Assembly (NCBI RefSeq): GCF_029267515.1
Contig: NZ_JAJUIS010000005.1
Span: forward strand, 62,001 to 126,000
Length of the DNA stretch: 64,000 bases
DNA from: Seleniivibrio woodruffii
GTDB taxonomy: Bacteria; Chrysiogenota; Deferribacteres; Deferribacterales; Geovibrionaceae
Direction: 5' to 3'
Part shown: positions 51,459 to 59,743 of the stretch, one piece after another
Layout of the letters: each line of letters starts with the position of its first letter
Numbering within the stretch: position 1 is the stretch's first letter
The notes under the pieces: generated by a model
The model's input: the letters and a program-made list of their open reading frames with translations, nothing else
Databases searched by the model: none
What the model was told of the DNA's origin: nothing
Made by a program: the position numbers and the translations under genes

Positions 51459-52583
51459 TTATTTAGGGATAGTGCCCTGAACACCCTCAACGAGGAAGTT
51501 CATGCTGAGTTTTTCGTCGTCGGTGAGACTTTTGCCGGCTTCAACGACTACTTTGCCGGTATTGTCCTTTATGGGACCGGTGAATATCTCGTCCTTGCCG
51601 GAAGCAAGTTCAGCCTTTTTGGCGTTGACAAGTTCCTGAACGTCTGCTGGAACAAGTTTGCTCATAGGTGCAAGATCAACGAGGTTATGTTCAAGTCCGT
51701 ACCAGATCTTGCCGGATTTCCATGTACCTTCGTGAACCTCTTTGGCTATCTCTTCATAGAGTGTGCCCCAGTTCCAAACGGGGGCGGTCAGCCATGCGCC
51801 GGGTATCTGTGAAGACATGTCGGAGTTGTAACCAATTGCAAAAGCACCTCTTTTTTCAGCAGCCTGAAGTGGTGCCGGAGTGTCCTGGTGCATTGTGATA
51901 ACATCCGCTTTAACATCAAGCAGAGATTCCGCAGCATCGCGTTCCTTGCCGGGGTCAAACCATGTCTGCGTCCATACAACTTTTACAACCGCCTTGGGGT
52001 TAACGCTGCGCACGCCGAGTGTGAAAGCGTTGATACCTCTGATAACTTCGGGAATGGGGAAAGCCGCAACGTAGCCGATAACGTTGGTTTTTGTCATTTT
52101 ACCTGCCACCATACCGGAAAGGTAGCGGGGCTGATAAATACGTCCGAAGTAAGTACCGACGTTTTCTGCCGTTTTATAGCCGGAACAGTGCATAAACACA
52201 ACGTCGGGAAATTTTGAAGCCACTTCGATTGTGGGATCCATATATCCGAAGCTGGTTGTGAAAATCAGGTTATAACCTTTCTGAGCAAGGCTTGTGATGA
52301 TCCTTGTGGATTCAGCGCCTTCCGGAACAGATTCGATGAAAGTCACATCTTTGACATAGGGAAGTTTCGCCATCATCTGTCTGCCAAGGTCGTGGGCAAA
52401 TGTCCATCCGCCGTCGCCGACAGGACCGACATAAACGAATGCTGCCCTGATCTCTTTTCCTGCGGGAGCCGCAGTTGCAGCAGGAGCAGCCTCAGGAGCT
52501 TTCGTTTCCTCTTCCTTCTTTTTGGAACAGCCGGGAAGGATGAGAAACGAAGCGAGAACCGCCAATAATAACAGTTTTTTCAT
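51459..52583 (-). CDS. BMP-family substrate-binding lipoprotein (nucleoside/purine importer)
   Basis: A 374-residue lipoprotein. The signal has lipobox LPGC (Cys19), followed by a charged, Ala/Pro-rich tether and a Bmp domain: IRAAFVYVGPVGDGGWTFAH, FMHCSGYKTAENVGTYFGRI, PIPEVIRGINAFTLGVRSVN and VWTQTWFDPGKERDAAE. BMP/PnrA/NupN proteins bind purine nucleosides. The co-located xpt suggests purine nucleosides or bases as cargo. No purine riboswitch fits in the 62-bp gap upstream. Confidence 0.93.
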   Translation of the reverse strand: MKKLLLLAVLASFLILPGCSKKKEEETKAPEAAPAATAAPAGKEIRAAFVYVGPVGDGGWTFAHDLGRQMMAKLPYVKDVTFIESVPEGAESTRIITSLAQKGYNLIFTTSFGYMDPTIEVASKFPDVVFMHCSGYKTAENVGTYFGRIYQPRYLSGMVAGKMTKTNVIGYVAAFPIPEVIRGINAFTLGVRSVNPKAVVKVVWTQTWFDPGKERDAAESLLDVKADVITMHQDTPAPLQAAEKRGAFAIGYNSDMSSQIPGAWLTAPVWNWGTLYEEIAKEVHEGTWKSGKIWYGLEHNLVDLAPMSKLVPADVQELVNAKKAELASGKDEIFTGPIKDNTGKVVVEAGKSLTDDEKLSMNFLVEGVQGTIPK

Positions 52584-52645
52584 AAAACCACCTCTAAACG
52601 GTCTTAACCGTATTCATACATAATTCAGGCGATGCCGTCTGTCAA

Positions 52646-53152
52646 TCAGTTTTGACCCCACGAATCGCCGCCTACGTCTATCACAAGCGAATACTCCAGC
52701 AGATTATTGTAAAGATATATCTGATTGTTGGAATATGTTACTTTATAAAGTTCGTAACCATCGGTATCGTAAACGGTTTTCGTTCTGCCGGACATAACGG
52801 TCTTTCCGAACATTTTGTTTTTGGACTTATAGGGATAGTCCCCTGCGAAATAGATAGCGAATATATCATTCTCAAGCTGCTTCATCTTATCTTCGTCAAT
52901 GGGCAGGTTGCGGTATTTAACATGATACTGTCCGTTCTCATACTTTATCTCGGCATAGCCTCTGAAAAAGTCGGATTTCAGCTTTGCCGCGTAAAAGTCA
53001 TCGTCAACGGCTGCCTCTGAATCCAGGGAAAGTGTCTGGTCTCCGCGGGTGACGCTGACTATCTGTTTTACGGAGGGTTTGTTCATGTAAAAGTCATAAC
53101 CGCATCCGGTGAGTAAAAACGCCGTAAGCAAAGAAAACAGAATAAACTTCAA
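52646..53152 (-). CDS. Uncharacterised lipoprotein
   Basis: A 168-residue protein if started at the TTG at 53152, which has AAGGGGG eight bases upstream; this gives a clean signal MKFILFSLLTAFLLTGC with lipobox. The mature part is a mixed beta protein (YHVKYRNLPIDEDKMKQLEN, then YDTDGYELYKVTYSNNQIYL). I do not recognise the family. It lies between the importer operon and the metal importer, 12 bp after the permease-DtxR stop, so it could be the last gene of the metal operon, which would place it at the cell envelope of that system. Confidence 0.65.
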   Translation of the reverse strand: MKFILFSLLTAFLLTGCGYDFYMNKPSVKQIVSVTRGDQTLSLDSEAAVDDDFYAAKLKSDFFRGYAEIKYENGQYHVKYRNLPIDEDKMKQLENDIFAIYFAGDYPYKSKNKMFGKTVMSGRTKTVYDTDGYELYKVTYSNNQIYLYNNLLEYSLVIDVGGDSWGQN

Positions 53153-53209
53153 AATATGCCCCCTTGTGAAGCAAACACGGTAACAGATTTCGGACAAAAA
53201 ATCAAAATA

Positions 53210-54691
53210 TTATGACAAAAACCGTACAGTCATACTTTCGACCTCCGCCTCGGTCAGCGGTATGCGTTTCCCGTCCTTTTCCGCCGACCATCCGCCGTCA
53301 GTGTGGGTTATACGCACAACATCACCCGCTTCCAGTCCTTTGTCCGTTTCCACAGAAACTATTTCGACATCCTTATCCGAAAAACCGTAAACGGCTGTGA
53401 GACAGAACGAACCGTCGGAATACACAGGCGGAATCTTCGCGCCGTGCGGGTCGGTTTCGGGATATCCCATCTTCCCGTGGATATAGTCGATAGATTCAAG
53501 ATCATTATAATGTTCAAGAATGTGAGCTTTTTTATGCAGCTCACTGTCGGGCACTCCCATATAGTGCAGATATGTCTCCCATACCCTATGCGCCTTTTTA
53601 AGCCGCATGGCTTCAGTTCTGCCCCTATCCGTCAGTTCATATATATCCGAACCAGATATAAGCCCTTCTTCCGTTAGAGACTTCATAGCGTTTCGCAGCA
53701 TTTTTGGCTTTGTCTGAACGTATTTCGCAACGTCCCCTTCCGAAACGGGTTTAGCAGATTTGTACATGCTGGCGATAATATCCTCTATAACAGTCTGGGG
53801 AACCATGTTCCGTCTGCGCTGCCAGTCGGCGAGCAGTCCGTATCTGGGCGCGAATATCAGCACGGCAAGGAACTGCAAAGTGGCGAACAGCATCACCGCT
53901 CCGCCCCCTGCGGAGTTCAGCCAGACCGACAGATATAGCCCGCCCAGTATGCTTGTGAAGCCGAACAGAGCCGCCAGCGCCATCATCTTTTCAAGCCTGT
54001 CTGTGAGCAGGTAAGCAGTCGCCGCAGGAGTTATGAGAAGCCCCACGACGAGTATCACACCCACCATGCTTACTGCGGAAACAACGATGAGAGACACGCA
54101 GCCTGTGAAAACGTATTTGAACAGCAGAACCGGAATCCCTATGGACGCTGCCATAACAGGGTCGAAGCTGGTTATTTTAAAGTAGCGGAAAAACAGAATT
54201 ATAACAGACAGCACAGCCGCAGCAACTATGGCGGAAACCACCATGTCGAAATCGGATATGCCCAGAATGTCGCCCATTATGAAGTGCATGAGATCTATGT
54301 GTATGTACTTTCCGAACACGGAAACGAGCACAACGCCCGCCGCGAACACGCCCGTGTACATTATACCTATCGAAGCATCCTCTTTAATGCGCGAAACCTT
54401 CGCCACGAAGCCTATCATAAAGACTGTGATGAAAGCCGAAATGAGCGAACCAACGAGCATTGCACCCGCCGCCGCCTCAACACCGAACACCAGCTTCATG
54501 AACAGATATCCGGCACCCACACCCGCTATCATGGCGTGGGAAAGGGCATCGCCGAGAAACGCCATTCTTTGCAGGATAACGAGGCAACCCGTAACGGCGC
54601 AAACAACGGCAACGATACTGCCGCCCGCAAGCGCTTTCAGGAAATATATTTTTGTGAGCGGGTCTATGAACAGCGTATATAGTGTATCCAT
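53210..54691 (-). CDS. Metal ABC permease fused to a full DtxR-type regulator
   Basis: A 493-residue fusion. Residues 1-285 form a ZnuB/MntB/TroC-class permease with eight or nine helices (ILQRMAFLGDALSHAMIAG, ISDFDMVVSAI, VVGLLITPAATAYLLTDRL). From residue 296 a DtxR-type regulator follows: winged helix (SEGDVAKYVQTKPKMLRNAM), dimerisation/metal domain (KKAHILEHYNDLESIDYIHG, PETDPHGAKIPP) and an FeoA-like SH3 domain (LEAGDVVRITHTDGGWSAEK). The reading frame is unbroken. The C-terminal part could sense imported metal at the membrane and gate transport, or bind DNA. It is 4 bp after the ATPase gene. Confidence 0.9.
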   Translation of the reverse strand: MDTLYTLFIDPLTKIYFLKALAGGSIVAVVCAVTGCLVILQRMAFLGDALSHAMIAGVGAGYLFMKLVFGVEAAAGAMLVGSLISAFITVFMIGFVAKVSRIKEDASIGIMYTGVFAAGVVLVSVFGKYIHIDLMHFIMGDILGISDFDMVVSAIVAAAVLSVIILFFRYFKITSFDPVMAASIGIPVLLFKYVFTGCVSLIVVSAVSMVGVILVVGLLITPAATAYLLTDRLEKMMALAALFGFTSILGGLYLSVWLNSAGGGAVMLFATLQFLAVLIFAPRYGLLADWQRRRNMVPQTVIEDIIASMYKSAKPVSEGDVAKYVQTKPKMLRNAMKSLTEEGLISGSDIYELTDRGRTEAMRLKKAHRVWETYLHYMGVPDSELHKKAHILEHYNDLESIDYIHGKMGYPETDPHGAKIPPVYSDGSFCLTAVYGFSDKDVEIVSVETDKGLEAGDVVRITHTDGGWSAEKDGKRIPLTEAEVESMTVRFLS

Positions 54692-54695
54692 GCCG

Positions 54696-55445
54696 TCACC
54701 CTTTCAGAAGGTCTGTGAAGACCTTCAGCCTGCCTTCGTAAACTTCGGAAAGAAGCTCCTGACGGAACACCAGACTTGGCGGTCCGGCGGCATAGAGCCT
54801 CTGCTTCACCAGAAGCAGCTTATCAAAATATTCGGAGGCGGTGGCAAGGTCGTGGTGCACCACAACAAGGGTTATGCCCGCCTTCTTCGCCTCGGCGAGA
54901 ACGTCCAGTATGGCGCTCTCAGTGGCGGCATCAACGCCGGCAAAAGGTTCGTCCAGAAGAAGTATCTGTGCACCCTGCGCCAGCGCCCGCGCCATGAAAA
55001 CGCGCTGCTGCTGACCGCCGGAAAGCTGTCCTATCTGACGCTTTTTAAAATCGCTCATGCGCACCATCTCAAGACATCTGTCAACTATTTCGGTATCCTT
55101 CTTTGAAGGATTGTACCACCATTTAAGATGTCCGTATCGCCCCATCATGGCGACGTCCGCCACCGTAACAGGGAAATCCCAGTCCACGGTACCCCGCTGG
55201 GGAACGTAGGCTATGGCTCCGCGGCACTGCTCAACAGGCTTGCCGAAGACAAGAACGTCCCCGATATCCCGTTTCACAAACCCCAGCATCGCCTTCATAA
55301 GTGTGGATTTTCCCGCACCGTTGGGACCTATGATGCCCACCAGTTCGCCCTTCTGAATCATGAAGCTCACATCCAGAAGCGCAGGCTTGGGACCGTAGCT
55401 CACCGTCAGGTTCCTGACCTGTATTGCGTAATCACTGCTGACCAT
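54696..55445 (-). CDS. Metal ABC transporter ATPase (ZnuC/MntA type)
   Basis: A 249-residue ATPase starting MVSSDYAIQVRNLTVSYGP with AGGAAAG upstream. Walker A GPNGAGKSTLMKAMLG, Q-loop YVPQRGTVDWDFPVTV, signature LSGGQQQRVFMARAL, Walker B LLLDEPFAGVD and H-loop VVVHHD are all intact. The RGTVDWDFPVTV segment is typical of manganese/zinc/iron importers. It overlaps the preceding gene by 14 bp and leads into the permease fusion. Confidence 0.94.
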   Translation of the reverse strand: MVSSDYAIQVRNLTVSYGPKPALLDVSFMIQKGELVGIIGPNGAGKSTLMKAMLGFVKRDIGDVLVFGKPVEQCRGAIAYVPQRGTVDWDFPVTVADVAMMGRYGHLKWWYNPSKKDTEIVDRCLEMVRMSDFKKRQIGQLSGGQQQRVFMARALAQGAQILLLDEPFAGVDAATESAILDVLAEAKKAGITLVVVHHDLATASEYFDKLLLVKQRLYAAGPPSLVFRQELLSEVYEGRLKVFTDLLKG

Positions 55446-55908
55446 TGTTCTTTCCTGTTTCAAACCGCAGTGCGGCGACAATTTCCTGCCCGTCGTCAAA
55501 CCACTGCGTATCCTCGCTCAAAACGTTGCCGTCAGCCAGAACGCGTATACGAACGGCATTGGTTCCGCCGTCGGAAACTGGGCTTGCGTTAACGGTTATC
55601 TCGTGTGTGCCGTCCGCCGCACCAGCGGCTTTCAGCTCCAGCGGAACACCTTTTGTAACGCCGCTGTCGGTTTCATATATCTTTTTACCGTCCAGAAGGA
55701 CGGTGAATCCCCTCTGCTTTTCGCCGATATCCAGAGCGAAGGGGTCTTTCGCAGTGGTGAAAGTTGTGGTTATATCTATTGTTACCTCCCGCTTTTCCCC
55801 TGCGAAGGTCTGAACATGTTCCGTACGCTCCGTGCCTCTGTATGCGAAGAAAAAAAAGACTATCCCCGCCGTAACTATCCAGACCGCTATGGTGAGTATG
55901 AACTTCAT
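55432..55908 (-). CDS. Uncharacterised membrane-anchored protein in the metal importer operon
   Basis: A 158-residue protein with one N-terminal helix (about residues 4-22), then a beta-rich domain (VTIDITTTFTTAKDPFALDI, VLLDGKKIYETDSGVTKGVP, HEITVNASPVSDGGTNAVRI). The pattern resembles an immunoglobulin-like or carbohydrate-binding sandwich exposed to the periplasm. It has no His cluster or Cys pair for metal. It is coupled by a 4-bp overlap to the binding-protein gene and by 14 bp to the ATPase gene, so it is an integral part of the operon. I do not recognise it. Confidence 0.75.
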   Translation of the reverse strand: MKFILTIAVWIVTAGIVFFFFAYRGTERTEHVQTFAGEKREVTIDITTTFTTAKDPFALDIGEKQRGFTVLLDGKKIYETDSGVTKGVPLELKAAGAADGTHEITVNASPVSDGGTNAVRIRVLADGNVLSEDTQWFDDGQEIVAALRFETGKNNGQQ

Positions 55909-56795
55909 CTGAGCCCCCTCACTATTTTTATCACATTCTCGCGCATCATGCCTATGTATGTTTCCCCCGGCGTACCTTCATCCCCCATGGAGTCGGAATA
56001 GAGAGTACCGCCCACTCTAACGCCTGCATCCTTCGCGATCTCGCGTATCAGTTTGGGGTTTATGGTTGTTTCCACAAATATGGTCTTTACATTGTGCTGT
56101 CTGATGGAATTTACAGCCGCCTCCCGTCTCTGTGGTGTGACGCCGCCGCCAACTTCGCCACCTGTGGACCAGCCAACCGGAGCGGTGTTCACAAAGCCGT
56201 ACTCATGTGCAAAATACCCGAATGCGTCGTGGTTTGTCACCAGTATGCGTTTTGATGGAGGTATCACCGACACCTCTTTGCGTATCCACGAATCAAGCGC
56301 ACGCAGTTCTGCCAGATAAAGTTTTGCCCGCATTATGAAATTGTCTTTATGTTCAGGGGACAGCTTTATGAGCGCGCGGGTTATGTTATTGACGTATACA
56401 GCGGCATTTGCAGGGGTAAACCACGAATGGGGATCGTTTATCTTCTCGCCGCCCGTTTCAAGGGTAAGGGGTTTTACGCCGTCGGTGGCTGTGATTATTG
56501 GCTTTCTGGCATCCGCCGCAAGAGACTTCATCCAGTTCTTACCCTCAAGGTGAAAACCGTTCTCTATCAGCAGGTCGCTGGATTTCACCCTGTCCATGTC
56601 CGCCGGCACAGGGGTATAGGTGTGCGGATCCTGTCCGGGCGCAAGGATGGAAAACACCCGCACGTCGTCTCCGGCTACGTTCTTCGTTATATCGTATATC
56701 TGCGTAGTGGACACTGTTACGGTTTTAAGCGAGGCAGCAAAAACCGGAAAACAGAACATCAGTAGAAATAATGTTATTCTGATAAACATAGTCAA
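55905..56795 (-). CDS. Periplasmic metal-binding protein of a Mn/Zn/Fe ABC importer
   Basis: A 296-residue cluster A-1 binding protein with a cleavable signal (to about residue 20). Candidate metal ligands are His in GQDPHTYTP, His in NDPHSWFTP, His/Glu in AFGYFAHEYG, Glu in IFVETTINP and Asp in LYSDSMGDEG. There is no His-rich loop as in ZnuA, which favours manganese or iron over zinc; this is inference. It is first in the operon SBP-unknown-ATPase-permease/DtxR and divergent from a Fur-family gene. Confidence 0.92.
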   Translation of the reverse strand: MTMFIRITLFLLMFCFPVFAASLKTVTVSTTQIYDITKNVAGDDVRVFSILAPGQDPHTYTPVPADMDRVKSSDLLIENGFHLEGKNWMKSLAADARKPIITATDGVKPLTLETGGEKINDPHSWFTPANAAVYVNNITRALIKLSPEHKDNFIMRAKLYLAELRALDSWIRKEVSVIPPSKRILVTNHDAFGYFAHEYGFVNTAPVGWSTGGEVGGGVTPQRREAAVNSIRQHNVKTIFVETTINPKLIREIAKDAGVRVGGTLYSDSMGDEGTPGETYIGMMRENVIKIVRGLR

Positions 56796-56912
56796 CTCCG
56801 CAAAAAAAAGTATTGATATTTTTTCTCATGTTCGAATATTATAGCTACCATCCAAATATACAAGTTTTTTGCTTGTTTTTCGAGATTAATTAATTATTTG
56901 CGGAGAGTAGCA
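56796..56912. promoter_or_regulatory. Divergent promoter region of the metal importer and the Fur-family gene
   Basis: On the minus strand TATAAT (56843-56838) is a good -10 for the importer. On the plus strand TTGCTT (56869-56874), 17 bases and AATTAT (56892-56897) precede the Fur gene. An inverted repeat ACAAG-N7-CTTGT (56860-56876) lies between the two and is the best candidate for a shared regulator site; I saw no close match to the classical Fur box. Confidence 0.45.
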
Positions 56913-57314
56913 ATGTACGACAGAATTTTAAGAGACAAAGAGCTGAAGGTCACTCCACAAAGGATATTCATCCTTGAGGAGATCAGAAAAATGGGTCACG
57001 CCGGCATCGAAGACCTGCACGACAGGGTTAAAGAGGTCTATTCCTCTGTGAGTCTTGCCACAATTTACAAGAACATCCACATTCTCGTTGAGGAGAACAT
57101 TCTCAGAGAAGTGCCCGTTCACGGCAGAAAGCCCGTTTATGAAATAAACATCGGCGACCATGTGCATCTTTGCTGTTCAAAATGCGGGGAGATTTCCGAC
57201 ATCATGGACATTGACACTGCGCCCATGCTTCAGGAAGCGGAAAGACAGAGCGGTCACAAATATGAGCGCATCGCAGTCATGCTTCAGGGCGTCTGCAAGA
57301 AATGCAGTAACTGA
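56913..57314 (+). CDS. Fur-family metalloregulator
   Basis: A 133-residue regulator starting MYDRILRDKELKVTPQR, with GGAG upstream; a longer frame from a TTG five codons earlier is less likely. The winged helix has SVSLATIYKNIHILVEENIL. The dimerisation domain has the two CxxC pairs of the structural zinc (CCSKCGEI and GVCKKC) and HVHLCC as sensing region. It could be Fur, Zur, Mur or PerR; divergence from the metal importer points to metal-dependent repression of it. A bidirectional terminator follows. Confidence 0.92.
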   Translation: MYDRILRDKELKVTPQRIFILEEIRKMGHAGIEDLHDRVKEVYSSVSLATIYKNIHILVEENILREVPVHGRKPVYEINIGDHVHLCCSKCGEISDIMDIDTAPMLQEAERQSGHKYERIAVMLQGVCKKCSN

Positions 57315-57323
57315 TAAAAAAAC

Positions 57324-57350
57324 AAGGCACGCGAAAGCGTGCCTTTTCTT
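57324..57350. terminator. Bidirectional terminator between the Fur-family gene and a convergent GGDEF gene
   Basis: A 9-bp stem AAGGCACGC/GCGTGCCTT with a GAAA loop; T-rich tracts follow on both strands (TTTTCTTT on plus, GTTTTTTT on minus). Confidence 0.9.
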
Positions 57351-57371
57351 TAAACAGAAAGAGACATAAGG

Positions 57372-58736
57372 TCACTTAACACAAACCCTGTCCCGTCCGC
57401 CTTCCTTTGCACAATACATAGCTGTGTCCGCGCGCATAAGCATCGAATCGGCTGTGTCTTCGCCACTGAAAGTGGTCACCCCGATACTGACCGTATGCTC
57501 TTTCCCTGTTGCGAACATTGTGTTTTTAACTGCTATCCTGATGCGCTCCGCTATCACCTGAGCTGATTCGGAACCGGTTTCAGGGCATATCACCAGAAAC
57601 TCCTCGCCGCCCCATCTGCCTATGTAGTCCGTCGTGCGTATGCTGCCGGACGCAGCCTTAACGAAATCTTTCAGAACTCTGTCACCCGTAAGGTGCCCGA
57701 ACTCGTCGTTTATCCTTTTGAAATAGTCTATATCAAGCAGCATGATGGAAAGCTCTCTGCCGTATCTGCGCGCTCTGTCAAGCTCCTGTGCAAAAACAGC
57801 GTCAAGACGCGTTCGGTTGCATATCCCGGTGAGACTGTCTATCTGTGAAATACGCACCAGTTTGCGGTTAAGCCTGCGGATGCTTACTATCCAGAACCCT
57901 GCCAGAAGAGCGAAAACGGCAAATACTGCCGCTATCATCCCCACAAGCTCATAGTCCGTGCCCGTTTCCGCCTTAATATAAATGTGTCTGTTGACTATCT
58001 CCTGCCGCTCGGCATTGGTTATGCCGCCCACGCCGAAATCCAGTATCTCAGCCAGTGCGGGTTCGCTCTTTATCACGCCGATTCGGAGCTCGTTCGTATA
58101 ATCGGGGAGCTGTCCCGATATTTTCAAGTTAAAAAGTCCTTCATCTTTAATGGTATATGCCGCCATAATGAGCGACCGCATGGTCATGTCCGCTTTTCTG
58201 TCGGAAACCATCTGAAAGGCTTCCCGTTCACTTTCGCAGGTAATGATACGCAGCTCAGGATAGTCTCTGCGGATAAGTTCCTCCATGGCGGTTCCGGCAG
58301 GAAAAACGATGGTTTCACCGGAAAGTTCGGCAGGATCGGGGATATATCTGTGTTCCTCGCGGGTTACGAAGACGTTGACATCGGTGAAGATCGGTCGTGT
58401 GAAATTAAGCCATGTGTCGCGTTCCGGCGTGCTGTTGAGAAAACTGAGCACTTCGCATCTGCCGCTCTGGGCAAACGCAAGACTTTCGTCCCAGTTTGCA
58501 GTGCGGACTATTTCAAGCGTGACGCCCGCTTTTTTCGCGGCAAGACGCAGAAGATCCGCAGCGATACCCACATGATCGCCCTTTTCGTTGAGCATTTCGA
58601 AAGGATACCAGTCGGGGTCAACGCAAACTTTTACCACCCCGTTTTTTTGTATATAGTCCTTCTGAGCTGCCGACAATCCGTCAGAATGTGCGAAAAACGG
58701 CAGAAGAACCGAAAAAAGAATCAGAAACCTGACCAA
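57372..58736 (-). CDS. Diguanylate cyclase with periplasmic SBP_bac_3 sensor
   Basis: A 454-residue protein starting at TTG (58736) with GGGG seven bases upstream. A signal peptide is followed by a periplasmic amino-acid-binding-protein-like domain (about residues 30-255: VVKVCVDPDWYPFEMLNEKG, GIAADLLRLAAKKAGV), one membrane helix (about 263-283) and a GGDEF domain with GRWGGEEFLVIC and an RTTD inhibitory site. It should turn an external solute signal into c-di-GMP. It has its own promoter overlapping the bioB stop. Confidence 0.92.
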   Translation of the reverse strand: MVRFLILFSVLLPFFAHSDGLSAAQKDYIQKNGVVKVCVDPDWYPFEMLNEKGDHVGIAADLLRLAAKKAGVTLEIVRTANWDESLAFAQSGRCEVLSFLNSTPERDTWLNFTRPIFTDVNVFVTREEHRYIPDPAELSGETIVFPAGTAMEELIRRDYPELRIITCESEREAFQMVSDRKADMTMRSLIMAAYTIKDEGLFNLKISGQLPDYTNELRIGVIKSEPALAEILDFGVGGITNAERQEIVNRHIYIKAETGTDYELVGMIAAVFAVFALLAGFWIVSIRRLNRKLVRISQIDSLTGICNRTRLDAVFAQELDRARRYGRELSIMLLDIDYFKRINDEFGHLTGDRVLKDFVKAASGSIRTTDYIGRWGGEEFLVICPETGSESAQVIAERIRIAVKNTMFATGKEHTVSIGVTTFSGEDTADSMLMRADTAMYCAKEGGRDRVCVK

Positions 58737-58770
58737 ATCAGTACCCCGTGGAAAACATGTTTATAAATGG

Positions 58771-58799
58771 ATTCTATTTCCACTGAGCGGATTTGTCAA
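58771..58799 (-). promoter_or_regulatory. Sigma70 promoter of the GGDEF gene, overlapping the bioB stop
   Basis: TTGACA (58799-58794) and TAGAAT (58776-58771) on the minus strand are 17 bases apart. The TGA of bioB lies inside the -35 hexamer. No terminator separates bioB from this gene. Confidence 0.75.
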
Positions 58800-59743
58800 C
58801 CGTGTTTACCTTTAATGAACTCCATATCTTCGGAAATATCAGTTCCACGAACAGTAAGATAGTCGCCGACCATGACTCCGCTGGCTCCCGCCAGAAAAGT
58901 TTTCCGCGCACCCTCCGTTTTAAACACAGCGTTGCGACCTCCGCAGATACGCAGTACACGGTCGGGCAGAATAAATCTGTAAAGTGAGATTATGCGCATC
59001 GCCTCCTCTTCGGGAAGAACATCCGTACCCTCTTTGGGTGTTCCCGCCACGGGGTTTAGAAAGTTAATCGGCACGGACTGAACGCCCAGTTCCCGCAGAA
59101 GCACAGCAAGTTCATACCTGTCCTCCCAGCTCTCCCCTATGCCGAATATACCGCCGCAGCAAACCTCTATTCCGGCGCGCAGAGCCTCTTTAACGGCGTT
59201 AACGTCTTCGTCGTAGCTGTGCGTTGTGCAGATATTCGGAAAGAAACTGCGTGAAGTTTCAAGATTGTGGTGATATGAAGCAAGCCCAGCCTGTTTCAGC
59301 TCAACAAGACGCTCATACGAGAGGCAGCCGACGGAAACATCCGCCTGCAAACCCAGGGCGGAGACCACTGAAACAGCCTGCTTTATCTTCTCAAACTCTT
59401 CCGGAGTGGGTGAAAGACCGCTGGAAACTATGCTGAACCTCTCCACACCGAGTTCTTTGACGCGTTTTGCCGCGCGCTCAATCTCGGAAAGGTCTATGAA
59501 AGGGAATACCGGAGCCTGAGTGCCGTAATGTGCTGACTGTGCGCAGAAAATGCAGTCTTCGCTGCAATGTCCGCTTCTGGCGTTCACAATGGCGCAGGTC
59601 TTAACTGATGTGCCTGTGAATCTGTCCCGCAGTCTTACCGCGTAATCCGTAAGCTCTGAAAGCTCGGCATCTATGAGCGCGCAGGTATCCGTAAGGCATA
59701 TCAGCTCCCCTGCGAGAGCTTTTTCGTATATTTTTTCAATCAT
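58796..59743 (-). CDS. bioB: Biotin synthase
   Basis: A 315-residue radical SAM enzyme. The SAM cluster motif is CSEDCIFCAQSAHYG; further conserved parts are YHHNLETSRSFFPNICTTHS, GGIFGIGESWEDR and PINFLNPVAGTP. It inserts sulfur into dethiobiotin. It overlaps the preceding PLP-enzyme gene by 4 bp and ends the cysK operon. Other bio genes are absent from the window; the placement links biotin sulfur insertion to cysteine metabolism. Confidence 0.96.
   Translation of the reverse strand: MIEKIYEKALAGELICLTDTCALIDAELSELTDYAVRLRDRFTGTSVKTCAIVNARSGHCSEDCIFCAQSAHYGTQAPVFPFIDLSEIERAAKRVKELGVERFSIVSSGLSPTPEEFEKIKQAVSVVSALGLQADVSVGCLSYERLVELKQAGLASYHHNLETSRSFFPNICTTHSYDEDVNAVKEALRAGIEVCCGGIFGIGESWEDRYELAVLLRELGVQSVPINFLNPVAGTPKEGTDVLPEEEAMRIISLYRFILPDRVLRICGGRNAVFKTEGARKTFLAGASGVMVGDYLTVRGTDISEDMEFIKGKHG

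Noticed and set aside
52584-52645. Purine riboswitch before the nucleoside importer
   Set aside because: The gap is only 62 bp and lacks the conserved loop and junction sequences of purine aptamers.
54228-55106. A 292-codon frame antisense to the metal permease
   Set aside because: It crosses the boundary of two well-supported minus-strand genes and shows low-complexity composition.
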